DNA of 64,000 bases from Oscillospiraceae bacterium (GTDB taxonomy: Bacteria > Bacillota > Clostridia > Oscillospirales > Oscillospiraceae), in the NCBI GenBank assembly GCA_020025535.1, contig JAHHRY010000001.1:245458-309457 (forward strand), written 5' to 3'. The notes beneath the pieces were generated by a model, which worked only from the letters and a program-made list of their open reading frames with translations, ran no database searches and was not told the DNA's origin. Position 1 is the stretch's first letter. The number at the start of each line of letters is the position of its first letter. Positions 34,402-44,800 of this stretch are shown here, piece after piece. The position numbers were made by a program, and so were the translations under genes.

Positions 34402-34475
34402 ACACGGTCCATCCAAGTTTTGGACGGCGCAAAATCCGTCAATCCGTTTTTCCCACAGCCATTTGCCCAGGAACG

Positions 34476-34517
34476 AAAAACAGCCCCGCCGACTTTTACA
34501 AAAGTCAGCAGGGCTTT
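34476..34517 (-). terminator. Terminator of the envelope polymer operon
   Basis: On the minus strand AGCCCTGCTGACTTTT pairs with AAAAGTCGGCGGGGCT through G-T wobbles, followed by a T-run. It lies 44 bases after the LicC-like gene. Confidence 0.85.
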
Positions 34518-34561
34518 GATTATTTGAGAATAACTCCGTCCTCAATCGATATGTATATTCA

Positions 34562-35431
34562 TTAGACTTTGCACAGTTTTTTCTCTGCGTAAGAGTAGGT
34601 GAAATGTGCTCCCCGGTAGGTAAATGTAAAGCCTGCCGCCGCATTGTCGGCATCTTTATACGCATTTACCTGGGTAATTTCCTGTTCTTCTCCCTGCAGC
34701 TGCGCCGCAATCGTCTTGAGGATTTGTGATCTGGTGTTGCCGCAATAGGAAGGATCAAACTCCCGCAGCTCGTCCAGTGTATCGAACTCAAAGATCACAT
34801 CCGCAGGATACTGCCGGATTTTCATGGGAAGCTCCCGGATGTGCCGGATATAAATGCTTTCCCACAGCAGCCCCGCGGTCTGGGGCGCATCGTATTCTTC
34901 CTCCAGAATCCGCAGGAAACGGCGGCTGAAGTTCTCGTTCCAGAACACATGGCCCATCATACACCAGGCATTTTCACCGCCCACGGTCACATCCGTGATG
35001 TACCCGTCCTCCGTAAACTGCATACACCATTCCTTGGTTTCTCCCGAAGCATATATGGCGGCGTAATAGCTCTCCTCCACTTCCGGTGCAAAGGGATTTT
35101 TCGTAAAATAGTTATCTGCAGAACAGATATAGGAGTTTTTCAGGTACTTTCTGGCAGCATAAATGCTGGAATGATTGTTTCGTGTCAGATACTCGGGATT
35201 ATGCACGATGGTAATGCCGAACTTTTCCCCAAGGTACTGAAACTGCTCGGCCTTGTATCCCGTCACCAGAACGATCTGCCGGATTCCCGCCTCCTGCAGC
35301 TGCCGGATCTGCCGCTCGATGAGGATTTCTCCCCGCACCTCAATCAGCGCTTTGGGGCGCTCGTAGGACAAAGGCGCAAACCGGCTGGATGTTCCGGCCG
35401 CCATAATAATCGCATTGTCAACTTTATACAT
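34562..35431 (-). CDS. LicC-like nucleotidyltransferase
   Basis: A 289-residue single-domain nucleotidyltransferase. The nucleotide-binding signature is IIMAAGTSSRFAPLSYERPK, followed by SADNYFTKNPF, which carries the metal-binding aspartate. Length and motifs resemble LicC, which makes CDP-choline from CTP and phosphocholine. Sugar-phosphate substrates are also possible. It is the last gene of an operon with a glycerophosphotransferase and a YidC-phosphatase fusion, so it probably activates a headgroup for the same envelope polymer. The last 50 residues are an extra, weakly conserved tail. The start is ATG 35431, and the gap to the fusion gene is 30 bases. Confidence 0.82.
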   Translation of the reverse strand: MYKVDNAIIMAAGTSSRFAPLSYERPKALIEVRGEILIERQIRQLQEAGIRQIVLVTGYKAEQFQYLGEKFGITIVHNPEYLTRNNHSSIYAARKYLKNSYICSADNYFTKNPFAPEVEESYYAAIYASGETKEWCMQFTEDGYITDVTVGGENAWCMMGHVFWNENFSRRFLRILEEEYDAPQTAGLLWESIYIRHIRELPMKIRQYPADVIFEFDTLDELREFDPSYCGNTRSQILKTIAAQLQGEEQEITQVNAYKDADNAAAGFTFTYRGAHFTYSYAEKKLCKV

Positions 35432-35461
35432 AGGAAACCTCCGGTTCTTGGTAAAATCGCC

Positions 35462-38221
35462 TTAGTTCAGCTCTTTCCAGTTGTTCAGGTCGAAAATATT
35501 GCCCCATACGGAGAGCCATTTTCCCGGCAGATAGGTATTGCCGTTGTTGACAGCCGTATCCCACTTATCCGAATAGAGGATATGCTGCTCGGATTCCAGC
35601 TTGGGGTCCCAGTTGATGGGCTTGCCGGTGAAGGGATTCACGGGATTCTCAATCAGGCCGCCGGTGGCCAGGGTGGGCACATCCGCATTGGTCATAAAGG
35701 TGTTGTCCGTGGTAAATTCCGTGCTGCCGAAATCCTTGACCAGCAGCAGCGGATTGTAGAACATGACATCCTGATGCGCCTCGTCGCCAAAAATCATATC
35801 GTCGAACTGTCTCAGGTTTCTGCCGTGGTCGGATACGATGATGATTCTGGTGTTGTCATAGACACCGCTGGCACGCAGATGATCCAGCCATTTGCCCAGC
35901 TGAATCATACTGCCCATATTGGCATGGTAGTGCGTCATCTGTCTGGTGGTATCCATGTGCATTTCTCTGCCATCCAGAATGAACCGGTCCGTGTGGGCGG
36001 CATCATAGGCGGTATTGTCCACCACGGGTGCGGGCACATATCCCGGTGTCTGCAGCAGCATGGGCTCATGGGTCGCATCGTTGCTGATCATCATGAAGGT
36101 GTTCTGCTGCTTGTCGGAAATCTCCGTAATGTTGGGCAGGTTTTTCAGCACGGCATAGGATTTCATAAACGTATGGTGCATACCCACCGCCGTGGAAAGA
36201 CTGTTCTGAATCTGCCACAGGCCTTCGCTTTCCGTGCCCATGGTGTACAGGGCATCCGCCTCGTTATAGAGGCCCTGACCGTACAGCACGGGCTGCAGGA
36301 CCACGGGAGCCGTCTTGAAAATGCTGTAGCAGAAGAAATTACGGTTCATGGAATGCTCCCGCAGGATATTGGCATCCTCATCGGTGATGTTGAATTTGCC
36401 CATGGTGATAAATTTTCTGATTTCGGGGTACTCGTCATAAATAGACAGATCCGGAATCCAGCCATAGCCTGCATAGGTGGGGTCACAAACCGTGACCTCA
36501 TAGCCCTGCTGGTTGAAAAGAACCGGCATCACCTTCAGTGCCTCGTTCTGCTTGCTGGCCAGACTCTCTTCATCCCGCTTGTTGATCTCCACGGGCGTGT
36601 ATTCGTATCCGCCGTACAGCGCCGGGGAACCGATATTGGTAAAGGCGCCGTAGGAAATGGTATTGGGGTAATAGGTAAATCCGGCGAACTGTTCCTTCAG
36701 CTCCGGTTTTTCCTGGAACATATAGGGAATGTAACTGCTGATGGCCCGGTCCATCATAATGACGACCACATTTTTTCCGTTTTTGTTCAGGGGGATGGTG
36801 GCCTGCTGCTGATGGGTGCTCTGGATACCGCTCATGGTGGCGGTAACCACCTTCTGGATGCCCGTCATGTTCGCGACGGACATACCCACCGTGGCCAGTC
36901 CTGCCGCAAGGTAGACCACATTCACCAGTTCCGATTTCTTTTTCCAGACGATGTAGAACACCGCAATTACTGCTGCCACCACCAGAGCATTGATGATCTG
37001 AGGCATCACAGGGAATGCCGGGAACACATCAAACTGCAGCTGGGGGGACAGGTTACCGTATTTCTTGCCGAAAAACAGATAGTTCACCACCGCCGTTCCG
37101 GAGAACGCCCACATGACAAAGCCCATTTTCCGTTTGCCTGCGGGACTGGCCAGCATATAGAAAATGCCGAACCACAGGATAAACGTACCGGCTGCCAGCA
37201 GGAAGGCATTCAGCACATAGAGCAGCGGATTATTCAGCGTAACCACATTGATAAACTCTGCCGGAGAGGTTTTGATCACCGTGGAAGGAATCAGAACGCC
37301 TGTCAGCAGCGTAATGAATATGCTTCCGGCGTAGTAGATCATGTTGTCTCTTTTGGTGATTTCCTGTACTTCCCTGGTTTTGATCAGCTTCTTAACGAAG
37401 TAGAACACAATGGGAAGCTGCAATGCCGCAAGCAGCACAATGGCTGCCGTCTGACCGTCCCGTGTGGGCATGGGAGAAACAAACAGCACGATTGGCAGCA
37501 GCACGACGCTGACCACAGATGACAGGATACACACGGCAAGTTTGGGATTTTTCAGCCGTGCAAAAATATTCTTGGCAAGGGAAAACACATTGTTCAGCGT
37601 CCAGTAGAACACCAGTCCCGCCGGCGACTGATACAGGAAAACAAGGAAAATCAGTGCCATGCCATACATCTGGATTTTGCTCTTCAGAGGGAAGCCCTTG
37701 CTGTAGATCATAGCAGAGATCATATTGATGGCTGTCATCAGGATCGGCAGCACATGGATGGTAATACCGGCAATCACCAGCATACTGTCCGGTGCGCCCA
37801 GATCCCGGATGGGGCCAAAAGAGACACCTTTCAGCAGCTGCAGTCCGGAGAGCAGATTATAAGCCGCCATGAAGAAAGGAATCTCCAGCAGCAAAGACAT
37901 GGAACCTCTCAGGGCATATGTAGGCTTATAGTGATTCTGGCGGTAATAGGTCTGCAGCATCATAAACCGCTCGTCACCCTTGAAGGTCTTCTTGATATGG
38001 GTGACCCAGGGATTCAGCTTTGCTTCGATTTCCCGTTCCCTTGCCTGCATGGCATCGGCCTGCCTGTACAGGGGAAGCACCAGGAAATTCATCACCAGAC
38101 TGAGCAGAATAATGGACAGTCCGGGGTTGCCGGTCATGCTGTGGGCCAGCGAAAAAATCACTTCAAAAAACAGCTCCAGCGGCCCGATAATCAGATTATA
38201 CAATGCAGTAAGTATTGACAT
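35462..38221 (-). CDS. YidC/Oxa1-like domain fused to alkaline-phosphatase-superfamily domain
   Basis: A 919-residue protein of unusual make-up. Residues 1-225 follow YidC/Oxa1: segment GLSIILLSLVMNFLVLPLYR, the amphipathic hairpin EREIEAKLNPWVTHIKK, ALRGSMSLLLEIPFF, and FLYQSPAGLVFYWTLNNVFS. The arginine essential in Gram-positive YidC is replaced by asparagine (about residue 45). Seven further membrane segments cover 228-450. Residues about 480-919 are an outward sulfatase/LTA-synthase-like domain: KNVVVIMMDRA, a candidate nucleophile in GAFTNIGSPALYGG, NDATHEP, and metal-binding IIIVSDHGRN. I infer a membrane phospho-transfer enzyme rather than a general insertase. The gene starts 1 base after the CPBP gene stop. 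Confidence 0.85.
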   Translation of the reverse strand: MSILTALYNLIIGPLELFFEVIFSLAHSMTGNPGLSIILLSLVMNFLVLPLYRQADAMQAREREIEAKLNPWVTHIKKTFKGDERFMMLQTYYRQNHYKPTYALRGSMSLLLEIPFFMAAYNLLSGLQLLKGVSFGPIRDLGAPDSMLVIAGITIHVLPILMTAINMISAMIYSKGFPLKSKIQMYGMALIFLVFLYQSPAGLVFYWTLNNVFSLAKNIFARLKNPKLAVCILSSVVSVVLLPIVLFVSPMPTRDGQTAAIVLLAALQLPIVFYFVKKLIKTREVQEITKRDNMIYYAGSIFITLLTGVLIPSTVIKTSPAEFINVVTLNNPLLYVLNAFLLAAGTFILWFGIFYMLASPAGKRKMGFVMWAFSGTAVVNYLFFGKKYGNLSPQLQFDVFPAFPVMPQIINALVVAAVIAVFYIVWKKKSELVNVVYLAAGLATVGMSVANMTGIQKVVTATMSGIQSTHQQQATIPLNKNGKNVVVIMMDRAISSYIPYMFQEKPELKEQFAGFTYYPNTISYGAFTNIGSPALYGGYEYTPVEINKRDEESLASKQNEALKVMPVLFNQQGYEVTVCDPTYAGYGWIPDLSIYDEYPEIRKFITMGKFNITDEDANILREHSMNRNFFCYSIFKTAPVVLQPVLYGQGLYNEADALYTMGTESEGLWQIQNSLSTAVGMHHTFMKSYAVLKNLPNITEISDKQQNTFMMISNDATHEPMLLQTPGYVPAPVVDNTAYDAAHTDRFILDGREMHMDTTRQMTHYHANMGSMIQLGKWLDHLRASGVYDNTRIIIVSDHGRNLRQFDDMIFGDEAHQDVMFYNPLLLVKDFGSTEFTTDNTFMTNADVPTLATGGLIENPVNPFTGKPINWDPKLESEQHILYSDKWDTAVNNGNTYLPGKWLSVWGNIFDLNNWKELN

Positions 38222-38222
38222 A

Positions 38223-38975
38223 TTATCCCTCTTTTAGCTTTGGATACTCTTTCCGGATACGGCAAATAAAATAAACCAGAACAATTGCCAGCACACAAGC
38301 GCCCGTAGCATAAACGCCCCTGGGCAGGCAATAGATTTCATTCCGGAATAACAGCAGATTCACGCCCATATGGGCGAAGACGGCGGCGCACAGGCTGCGG
38401 CTTCGCAGACGGATCAGGCAGAACAGCACGCCTGCCGCCACCGCCATACCCATCTGCAGCAGGCTGCCGTGGGCAGCTCCGAACAGCAGGGAACTGACCA
38501 GCACGGCGCCGGGACGTCCCAGCAGCTTCTCTCCCCGTCCGAACACCAACCCCCGGTAGATCACTTCTTCGCAGACAGGGCCGGCCACCGCCATGCCCAG
38601 AACTTCCGCCGCAGACAGGTTTCCGTCCGCCTGCAGATCCGCTGCGGTCAAAACGCAGACAAACGCAGTCGTGAGCGCCATACCCGCTCCGGCCGCAGCC
38701 AGCTCCAGACACAGGCCCGGTGTTTTTTTCGTCACCGTGGGCAGGGGTATGCGCCCTTCCCGCTTCCAATACCACAGCACCAGAAGCGGCGCCAGCAGGC
38801 AGGAACTCACAGCTCCCGCAATATCGGACAGTTCCCTTTCCTCCCACAGCGGCACACGGGAAAGTATTCCCGCCGCCAGAAGGCGGAGCAGTCCGTGACA
38901 CAGCATATAGCCGACGGCCGGGAAGAGCATCCGTACCCATTCCCGGACGGATGGGTTTCTCATCTTCCCCGTCAC
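38223..38975 (-). CDS. CPBP-family intramembrane metalloprotease
   Basis: A 250-residue membrane protein with about eight hydrophobic segments. The CPBP/Abi motifs are EEVIYRGLVFG (EExxxR), FGAAHG with a zinc-type histidine, and AHMGVN. Members cleave membrane proteins or protect against bacteriocins. It is sandwiched in the glycerophosphotransferase operon, with 3 bases between it and the upstream gene and 1 base before the fusion gene. The start is probably the GTG at 38975, with GAGG 11 bases upstream in the end of the previous gene. ATG 38963 is an alternative with a poorly spaced site. A role in maturing the neighbouring membrane proteins is inference. Confidence 0.85.
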   Translation of the reverse strand: MTGKMRNPSVREWVRMLFPAVGYMLCHGLLRLLAAGILSRVPLWEERELSDIAGAVSSCLLAPLLVLWYWKREGRIPLPTVTKKTPGLCLELAAAGAGMALTTAFVCVLTAADLQADGNLSAAEVLGMAVAGPVCEEVIYRGLVFGRGEKLLGRPGAVLVSSLLFGAAHGSLLQMGMAVAAGVLFCLIRLRSRSLCAAVFAHMGVNLLLFRNEIYCLPRGVYATGACVLAIVLVYFICRIRKEYPKLKEG

Positions 38976-38978
38976 GGC

Positions 38979-40226
38979 TCAGCGAACCTCTGCACATTCG
39001 GTCTGTTCACGCAGCTGCTTCTGCTTTTCCATCAGGTAGTCCACCGTGCGGACCGCCGCCTGACCCATGTGCTCCCAGGTTTCGCTTCTGGCAGCCTCAC
39101 GGCCGGCCTGATATCTGGGGTCGTTCATGCATTCATCGATCAGGTCTTTGATGGCAGGCAGATGTTCCTTTGTCAGCTGCTGACCGATCTTCGGCAGGAC
39201 AGTAAAGGTCCACATTTCCTCCTCCAGCCAGCAGGCGTCATACGGTGCCTTGTCAAAGGAGGTGTCCGCATAGATCACCGGCTTATCAAACACCAGTGCA
39301 AAGTCAAAAATAACGCCGGAAAAGTCCGAAATCAGGATGTCCGCCCGTCTCAGGACTTCAAAATTATCATTGTCATAGTTCCATTCCAGCTGCGGGCTGT
39401 CGGGATACGCCTTCATCAGCGCATCCAGCATCTCCTTTTCCGAGGTGCGGGACTGGGGATGCGGCCGCACGATAATATGATAGCCCGTCTGAAGCAGTGC
39501 CTCAAAAATCTCTTTTCCGTACCGGTTCAGAATACTGCTTGCACCCCAGGACGGTCCCAGCAGAACCGTCGTCGGATGGGGCGGAAGTGCAGGCGCATTT
39601 TCCAGACGCTTTTTCATCTCATCCATGTAGGTGATGCCAACCAGCGGCAATTCCTTTGCAGGCAGATTCCGCAGTCTTTCCAGTTCCCGAATCTGCCGCA
39701 CCTGATACTCTCCGGAAAGAAGCACCGTGTCGTAATAATCCGTTCCGAACATTCTGTATCCGGAAATATCACTGGCCGCATGAGGAATATGGACGTACCA
39801 TTTCACATCCTTGGACCGCTTCCACTGGTAAACATCCAGTCCCGGCGTACTGGAGAGGACAATCTCCGCATTCAGCAGGTTCAGCTTGGCAAACGCTCTG
39901 TTGCCCTCACCGATAAACTCGCATCTGACATTTTCAAACTTCCGCTGCAGCGCCGGGTCATCGGGAGACGCAGTCATATACACCGCCTTCTGTCCCCGCT
40001 TCTCCAGCTCTTCGCAGATCGGCTCAAACACGTTCCAGTAGCGCTTGCTGTCTGTAAAAATCACAAAAGGAATCTTATTTTTGCTGACCGTATCCTTTTT
40101 TCCGCCGTTCAGCAGAAAACGAAGCTTGATAAATACATTTCTCAGTGCGTAAATACCGGCACCCATCACGCCCACCAGAATGGTGAACAGCATACTGCCC
40201 GTGCCCGGATCTATGTAAAACTGCAT
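38979..40226 (-). CDS. CDP-glycerol glycerophosphotransferase-family protein
   Basis: A 415-residue protein of the TagB/TagF family. A hydrophobic N-terminal segment (GSMLFTILVGVMGAGIYAL) should hold it at the membrane. The GT-B-like C-terminal half carries GPSWGASSIL, IIVRPHPQS and the signature SDFSGVIFDFALVFDKPVIY. Family members add glycerol- or ribitol-phosphate units to wall teichoic acid or capsule. Here it opens an operon with a CPBP protease, a YidC-phosphatase fusion and a LicC-like enzyme. The N-terminal stretch MQFYIDPGTGSM is shared by many clostridial membrane-linked glycan proteins. The promoter lies at 40342-40371. Confidence 0.88.
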   Translation of the reverse strand: MQFYIDPGTGSMLFTILVGVMGAGIYALRNVFIKLRFLLNGGKKDTVSKNKIPFVIFTDSKRYWNVFEPICEELEKRGQKAVYMTASPDDPALQRKFENVRCEFIGEGNRAFAKLNLLNAEIVLSSTPGLDVYQWKRSKDVKWYVHIPHAASDISGYRMFGTDYYDTVLLSGEYQVRQIRELERLRNLPAKELPLVGITYMDEMKKRLENAPALPPHPTTVLLGPSWGASSILNRYGKEIFEALLQTGYHIIVRPHPQSRTSEKEMLDALMKAYPDSPQLEWNYDNDNFEVLRRADILISDFSGVIFDFALVFDKPVIYADTSFDKAPYDACWLEEEMWTFTVLPKIGQQLTKEHLPAIKDLIDECMNDPRYQAGREAARSETWEHMGQAAVRTVDYLMEKQKQLREQTECAEVR

Positions 40227-40341
40227 AACAAAATATCCCTTTCCTTCGCTTTTTCCCGTTTTCTTACTATTTCACGCATGGGTATCGGTTACTTTTTCCC
40301 ATCAGATCAACAAAGCGACAGTGCCCTTTGCACAACTACGT

Positions 40342-40371
40342 AGTATACCATTTTCCATCGGCAAAAGTCAA
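40342..40371 (-). promoter_or_regulatory. Promoter of the envelope polymer operon
   Basis: On the minus strand TTGACT (40371-40366) and TATACT (40347-40342) are 18 bases apart. A CTACGTAG palindrome overlaps the end of the -10 box. The leader to the glycerophosphotransferase ATG is about 105 bases. Confidence 0.75.
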
Positions 40372-40510
40372 CAGGTACGCCCCGGAAAAGGAAATATGGC
40401 AATTTTCAGTGGAGGGACGGTTGTGAAGTTTGACAAAAAGGGACCTGCTGCCGTCCTTGCATCGTCCGCTTTTTTATCGGCGATTCCCACAACAGACAGT
40501 CCCCCGTGCA

Positions 40511-40550
40511 AAAAGCACCGGCTCCGTTCTGATACCGGAGCCGGTGCTTT
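40511..40550 (-). terminator. Terminator of the SipW/TasA locus
   Basis: AAAGCACCGGCTCC pairs with GGAGCCGGTGCTTT, and on the minus strand T bases follow. It closes the locus that begins with sipW at 50001. Confidence 0.85.
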
Positions 40551-40588
40551 CTGTGGTCCCGACCGGCGGTTTACCGGCCGGGATGCTT

Positions 40589-41251
40589 TCACGCTTTTTG
40601 CTTCTTTCTGTTTTTTCGGAAAAGGACAATCAGAACACTTCCGCTGGCAACCATGAACACCATCCAGAACATCAGGCCACGGTCATCTCCCGTGAACGGT
40701 GGATTCGGATCGTCCGGATCCACCGGAAACTCCTCCACACGGAACTGCCAGTCTATATACCCCACGGCATCCTGAAATGCATTTCCGAGGGTGATTGGGA
40801 CATCCAGCGTCACGCATAGGTTAACCCGTCCGCCGGAATACAGGGTCCCCAGACAGATCCAGTCGGTCAGTCCGGCCGTTTCCTCCGCTGCCGCATCAAA
40901 CATATACCCCATTGTATTGTTTTCGGACTTGGTCACCTTTAGCCGCAGCTGGGAAAGGAATTCCTCAGAGCCTTCCTTTGCTCCCAGAGAACGGATATAG
41001 ATTTTCACCTTTACCTTTCTGGAGCTGCGGTTTCTGACGGTGATATTCTGCGTAAGGCTGTCACCGGGCATGACGTCCTTGAAGGCTTCAAACAAATCGT
41101 CGGGCGAATATCTGCTTCCCGGTGCAAAAATAAAATCCTTCGCATTTCCGTCGTAGGTTACCGTGCCTTCCGCTGACGCCGGTACGGAGCATCCCACAAT
41201 CATAATCACGGCGCAGAGGAAGCCCAGCAAACGCATAATCCGTGCTTTCAT
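40589..41251 (-). CDS. Secreted protein with sortase-like PFTG anchor
   Basis: A 220-residue exported protein. A signal peptide (LLGFLCAVIMIVGCSVPASA) is followed by a beta-rich domain with the motif NITVRNRSSRKVKVKIYIRS, like the TasA-type neighbours. The C-terminus is a classic wall-sorting signal: PPFTGDD, a hydrophobic run (GLMFWMVFMVASGSVLIVLF) and a basic tail (RKNRKKQKA). It is probably the cell-wall-bound base of the fibre system, though no sortase gene is in the window. The start at ATG 41251 is preceded by GGGGGG and overlaps the upstream stop codon (ATATGA), giving translational coupling. Confidence 0.82.
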   Translation of the reverse strand: MKARIMRLLGFLCAVIMIVGCSVPASAEGTVTYDGNAKDFIFAPGSRYSPDDLFEAFKDVMPGDSLTQNITVRNRSSRKVKVKIYIRSLGAKEGSEEFLSQLRLKVTKSENNTMGYMFDAAAEETAGLTDWICLGTLYSGGRVNLCVTLDVPITLGNAFQDAVGYIDWQFRVEEFPVDPDDPNPPFTGDDRGLMFWMVFMVASGSVLIVLFRKNRKKQKA

Positions 41252-41871
41252 ATCGTATTCCCCCCGTCCGCCGAGACTTGCACAATTCTGCCGTCCTTTA
41301 TCACAACGTGCCACTGTTCTTCCGCCACCGTCTCCGGAGACGCCTGTACTGCCGAGGCAAGAATTTCAACGGACAAATGGAAGCCCGCCGGTGCTCTGCC
41401 GGCATTGACGGTACAGGTTTTGATCAGCTGTGCCGTGGTTCCCCCGGCCGGCACTTTTCCTGTGTAGTAGTAAAACCCATCTGCATCCGTAAGCCAGTTT
41501 TCCGGATAGTCGTCCGCAAACGCGACGGTGTAATCCTGCTCCGCCCCTTCTTTGGGTCTGGCCGCATACACCTCCGTACCCTGATCCGAAACCCATGTGG
41601 CTACTACGGCAACCCGGATATAGGCATCTGCCGTACCGGTGTTCCGGATCTTCACGTCGGATTTCACATGTTGGTCGAAGGACTCCAGCACCTGACAGGA
41701 AACCTCCGCAGGGGAAAACACATTGGCAATCGGCTGTGTTCTGCTGTGCACATAAGCAAGGACCGTTCCGGCCGTCACGGTTCCTATGAGCAGGAAAGAC
41801 GCCAGCAGGAGTATCCCCCTGCGGCGGGACGAAGCTCGCCTGCTTTTTTCGTTTGTCTGCCTGCCAGCCAT
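41248..41871 (-). CDS. TasA/camelysin-like secreted protein (fifth)
   Basis: A 207-residue exported protein with the SipW-type signal sequence: basic start (EKSRRASSRRRG), hydrophobic core ILLLASFLLIGTVTAGTVLA, then YVHSRTQPIANVFSPAEV, a divergent version of the usual TDT..NTFTVG. The mature part has the conserved DVKIRNTGTADAYIRVAVVA of TasA-like fibre proteins, in which ordered strands donate to the next subunit. It is separated from the other four TasA-like genes by the giant adhesin gene and coupled to the anchored protein gene. It may therefore act as a linker between fibre and anchor, which is inference. Confidence 0.8.
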   Translation of the reverse strand: MAGRQTNEKSRRASSRRRGILLLASFLLIGTVTAGTVLAYVHSRTQPIANVFSPAEVSCQVLESFDQHVKSDVKIRNTGTADAYIRVAVVATWVSDQGTEVYAARPKEGAEQDYTVAFADDYPENWLTDADGFYYYTGKVPAGGTTAQLIKTCTVNAGRAPAGFHLSVEILASAVQASPETVAEEQWHVVIKDGRIVQVSADGGNTI

Positions 41872-41889
41872 GGTTATCTCCCTCTTTTC

Positions 41890-44800
41890 TTAGTTACTGC
41901 CCGGAAAGTCATTGTCCTTGCCGGAATCGCCGCCCAGCCAGTACGGATTCTTTCTCTCGTTTACAAACGACAGTACGTTTTCTCCGTCTCCCAGTCTGAC
42001 CACTGCGGAAGCATCGGTGATGTGCACCGACTCCAGCGCTGCGGAACCGGACGCAAGGATGTCCGTTGCTTCGTATCTCCAGGACCACCGTGTAAGCTCC
42101 GTAACCGTGTAGACACCGCCGTTTTTCAGGCCGGATACCGTTACGGAATCATTTCCGTGAACCGTCACCACCAGATCCGTGCCTTCTCCCTGAATCCGGA
42201 ACATAAATGCCTGATTCTCGTCCACGCTCTGCGCGCCTGACTTCCGGACGGTAAGGGAAGCGCTTCCCTTCTCGAACTTTGCATAGTAGGTGGTGCCGTC
42301 AATCCACTTTGTTCCCTCTGCTTTGACAGGCACATACCCTGCATCGGAACTGACCGGCTTTGTGCAGGCTTCATCGCTGTACCAGCCTGCAAAGTAATAG
42401 CCCGGATCGGCGGCTGCCACGGAACCCCGGGCCTTTCCACTGAGGACCTTTACCTGTTCGCTGCCGGAACTGACGGTGCCGCCAATGCCGCCGGCGACTT
42501 CATAGCGGATGGTCGCCTTGTCCTGTATGTAGTAGAAGGTGATTATATTGACCGCAGGATTCTCTCCATCCTTCTGAATCAGAAGAGACTTTTCCGTTTT
42601 GCCCACAGGAGAATAGCAGGCAACCGGTATTGCGCTCTCGGTCACAACCGCGTCCCACATACTGCCCGTCACCAGCTTTGCCCCGGCAATCGGCCGGTTG
42701 CTGTCCTGCTCCAGATATTGAACTTTATAGGAATAGCGGTTTCTTGTGTAGTAGATATGCAGTTCCAGCACGCTGTCACTGGAAATCGTACCGCTCAGCA
42801 CATTTCTCGTATCTTCCCCGTTATAGGTGAAGTTCTCAATATTCCTGACAACCGCTCCTACCGTAGAGTTTTTATCGCCTCTTCCCTGGAATACGGCGTA
42901 CTCTTCATATTCTCCCTGCAGATTCTCCGTCCAGTAGTGAACCAGATACATTCCGTTTCTGTCATCCTTGGTATAGTAGAAAATAATCTGGTTTTCTCCG
43001 TTGGGATCCACGACAAGTGTCTTTTGATAGGCATCGGGCAGGTATCCCGGAATCGGAAGATAGGTTTCCGTCACCATGGCTTTGTTGTTTTGGGGATGCT
43101 CCGCAGGCAGAACTTCGGTGCCGTCTGTGCGGACCATATTTTTCCCCGTAGCCGCATCCAGATAATACACCGTATAGGGAACCCGATCCCTTTTCACATA
43201 GTAGAAGGTGAATTGGTTCTTCGATACGTCCTCAAGATCCACCGTGATGGTATGGCTGCGCACCACGGCATAATATCCGGACGCATATTCCGCATAGAGC
43301 TGTTTATTGGCCTTGGCCCGGAAGGTCTTGGAGTTGCCGCCGAATGTGCTGCCGGTTGTTCTGTCCGCAATTTCAATTTCTCTGCCGGTTTCGTCCACAT
43401 ACACATACCTTATCGTGTAAGGCATCAGCACATTGGAGCTCCATTTGGCATACAGATCCACATCCCGGACAACTACACTCTCGGCAAAATCCCAGTACCG
43501 CTCCGCACCGCCGGCATCCGTATAAAACCAGCCTTCAAATTTGTATTTGCCCTTTTCGGGATCCCGGGGCGGCGTATAGGGATTCTGAATCTTCTTGCCA
43601 TGGGGAATTATGTAAGCATCCCCATAGGTGGAATCGGTTCCCACCAGATTCATTTCCGTGTAGAATCTCACCGTGTGCTTTGTGGGAACCCACTTGGCAT
43701 ACAGGATCAGATTGGAGGGCGGCATACTGTGGCGGGAAAGCACATACTCCCCTCCGGTACATTCGGGATTCAGATACCAGCCGCCGAACTCCACCGAGCC
43801 CGGTTCATACGCCGAGGGCACTTCAGGGACAAAGCCTTCGTATACGCCCAGGGACGCCTTGTACGGAACACTTTCCGTCTTTACGTCCGCATAGCCGTCG
43901 TTAAACACCAGATTGTACCCCCGGAGGGCATAATAGAATTTGGCACCGTCAAAACGTCCGTAGCTTCCGGGAGAAGGCATACTGCCGCCGTCTCCGTCCG
44001 TTCCGTGATCATAGACGAAGCCGTCCATCCTGTAGAAATCCTCCTTGGAAACCATCAGGTATCCGTCCGCATAGGCTTCAACCGTAAATCTCAGCGCATA
44101 CGAACCGTCTGTCTGCTGTGTATAGTACCCTGCCGACTTGGGCGTATCTCCGGTTTTTTTGCAGTAATAATCCGCCGAGCCCTGAGGCATGATCTGCAGA
44201 TAGGATGTCCACGGAGAAGTGCCGTTCTCATTGGTACTCCACAGGTTTCCCTTTGCGTTGGAGCTGATCCGCAAAACACGATCACCGATTTCCGCGCCCC
44301 ATTTATCCGTAATCGTTTCTACTTTGCGGTATGCTCCCGCCACATAGTCATAATGCAGCGTGAGTGTAAACGATCTGCGGTCGTAGTACACGTTCATAAC
44401 GGTACTGCCGTCCACGGCGGCCGTAACCTCGTCCGAAGTTACATACTGCCAAAGCTTCGGATCCATAGCGTTTGTCCGCAGGTAGCAGGAATCATTGTGG
44501 ATGTGTTCCACACAGTCGTAGCAGGCGGCGGTGTGGGTATGGGCTTCCAAAGGGCATTTTATGCGGTAGCAGCCGCCGGCAAGACTGTGCACATGCGTGC
44601 TCTCCTTCTGTCCGCAGGTATAGCAGGCATCCGTATGGGAATGGCCGCAGGTAAGACGGATTTTTTCCGTACTGTTGGGCTGGTGCGCCAGGAAGCTGTG
44701 GGCACAGTACCATTTATCCCCGATATTCAGATAATAGTGTTTTTCCGTCCCGTGCTGCTCGGTATAGCTGTAGATGCCGTCACCGTCATACTGGAGAACC

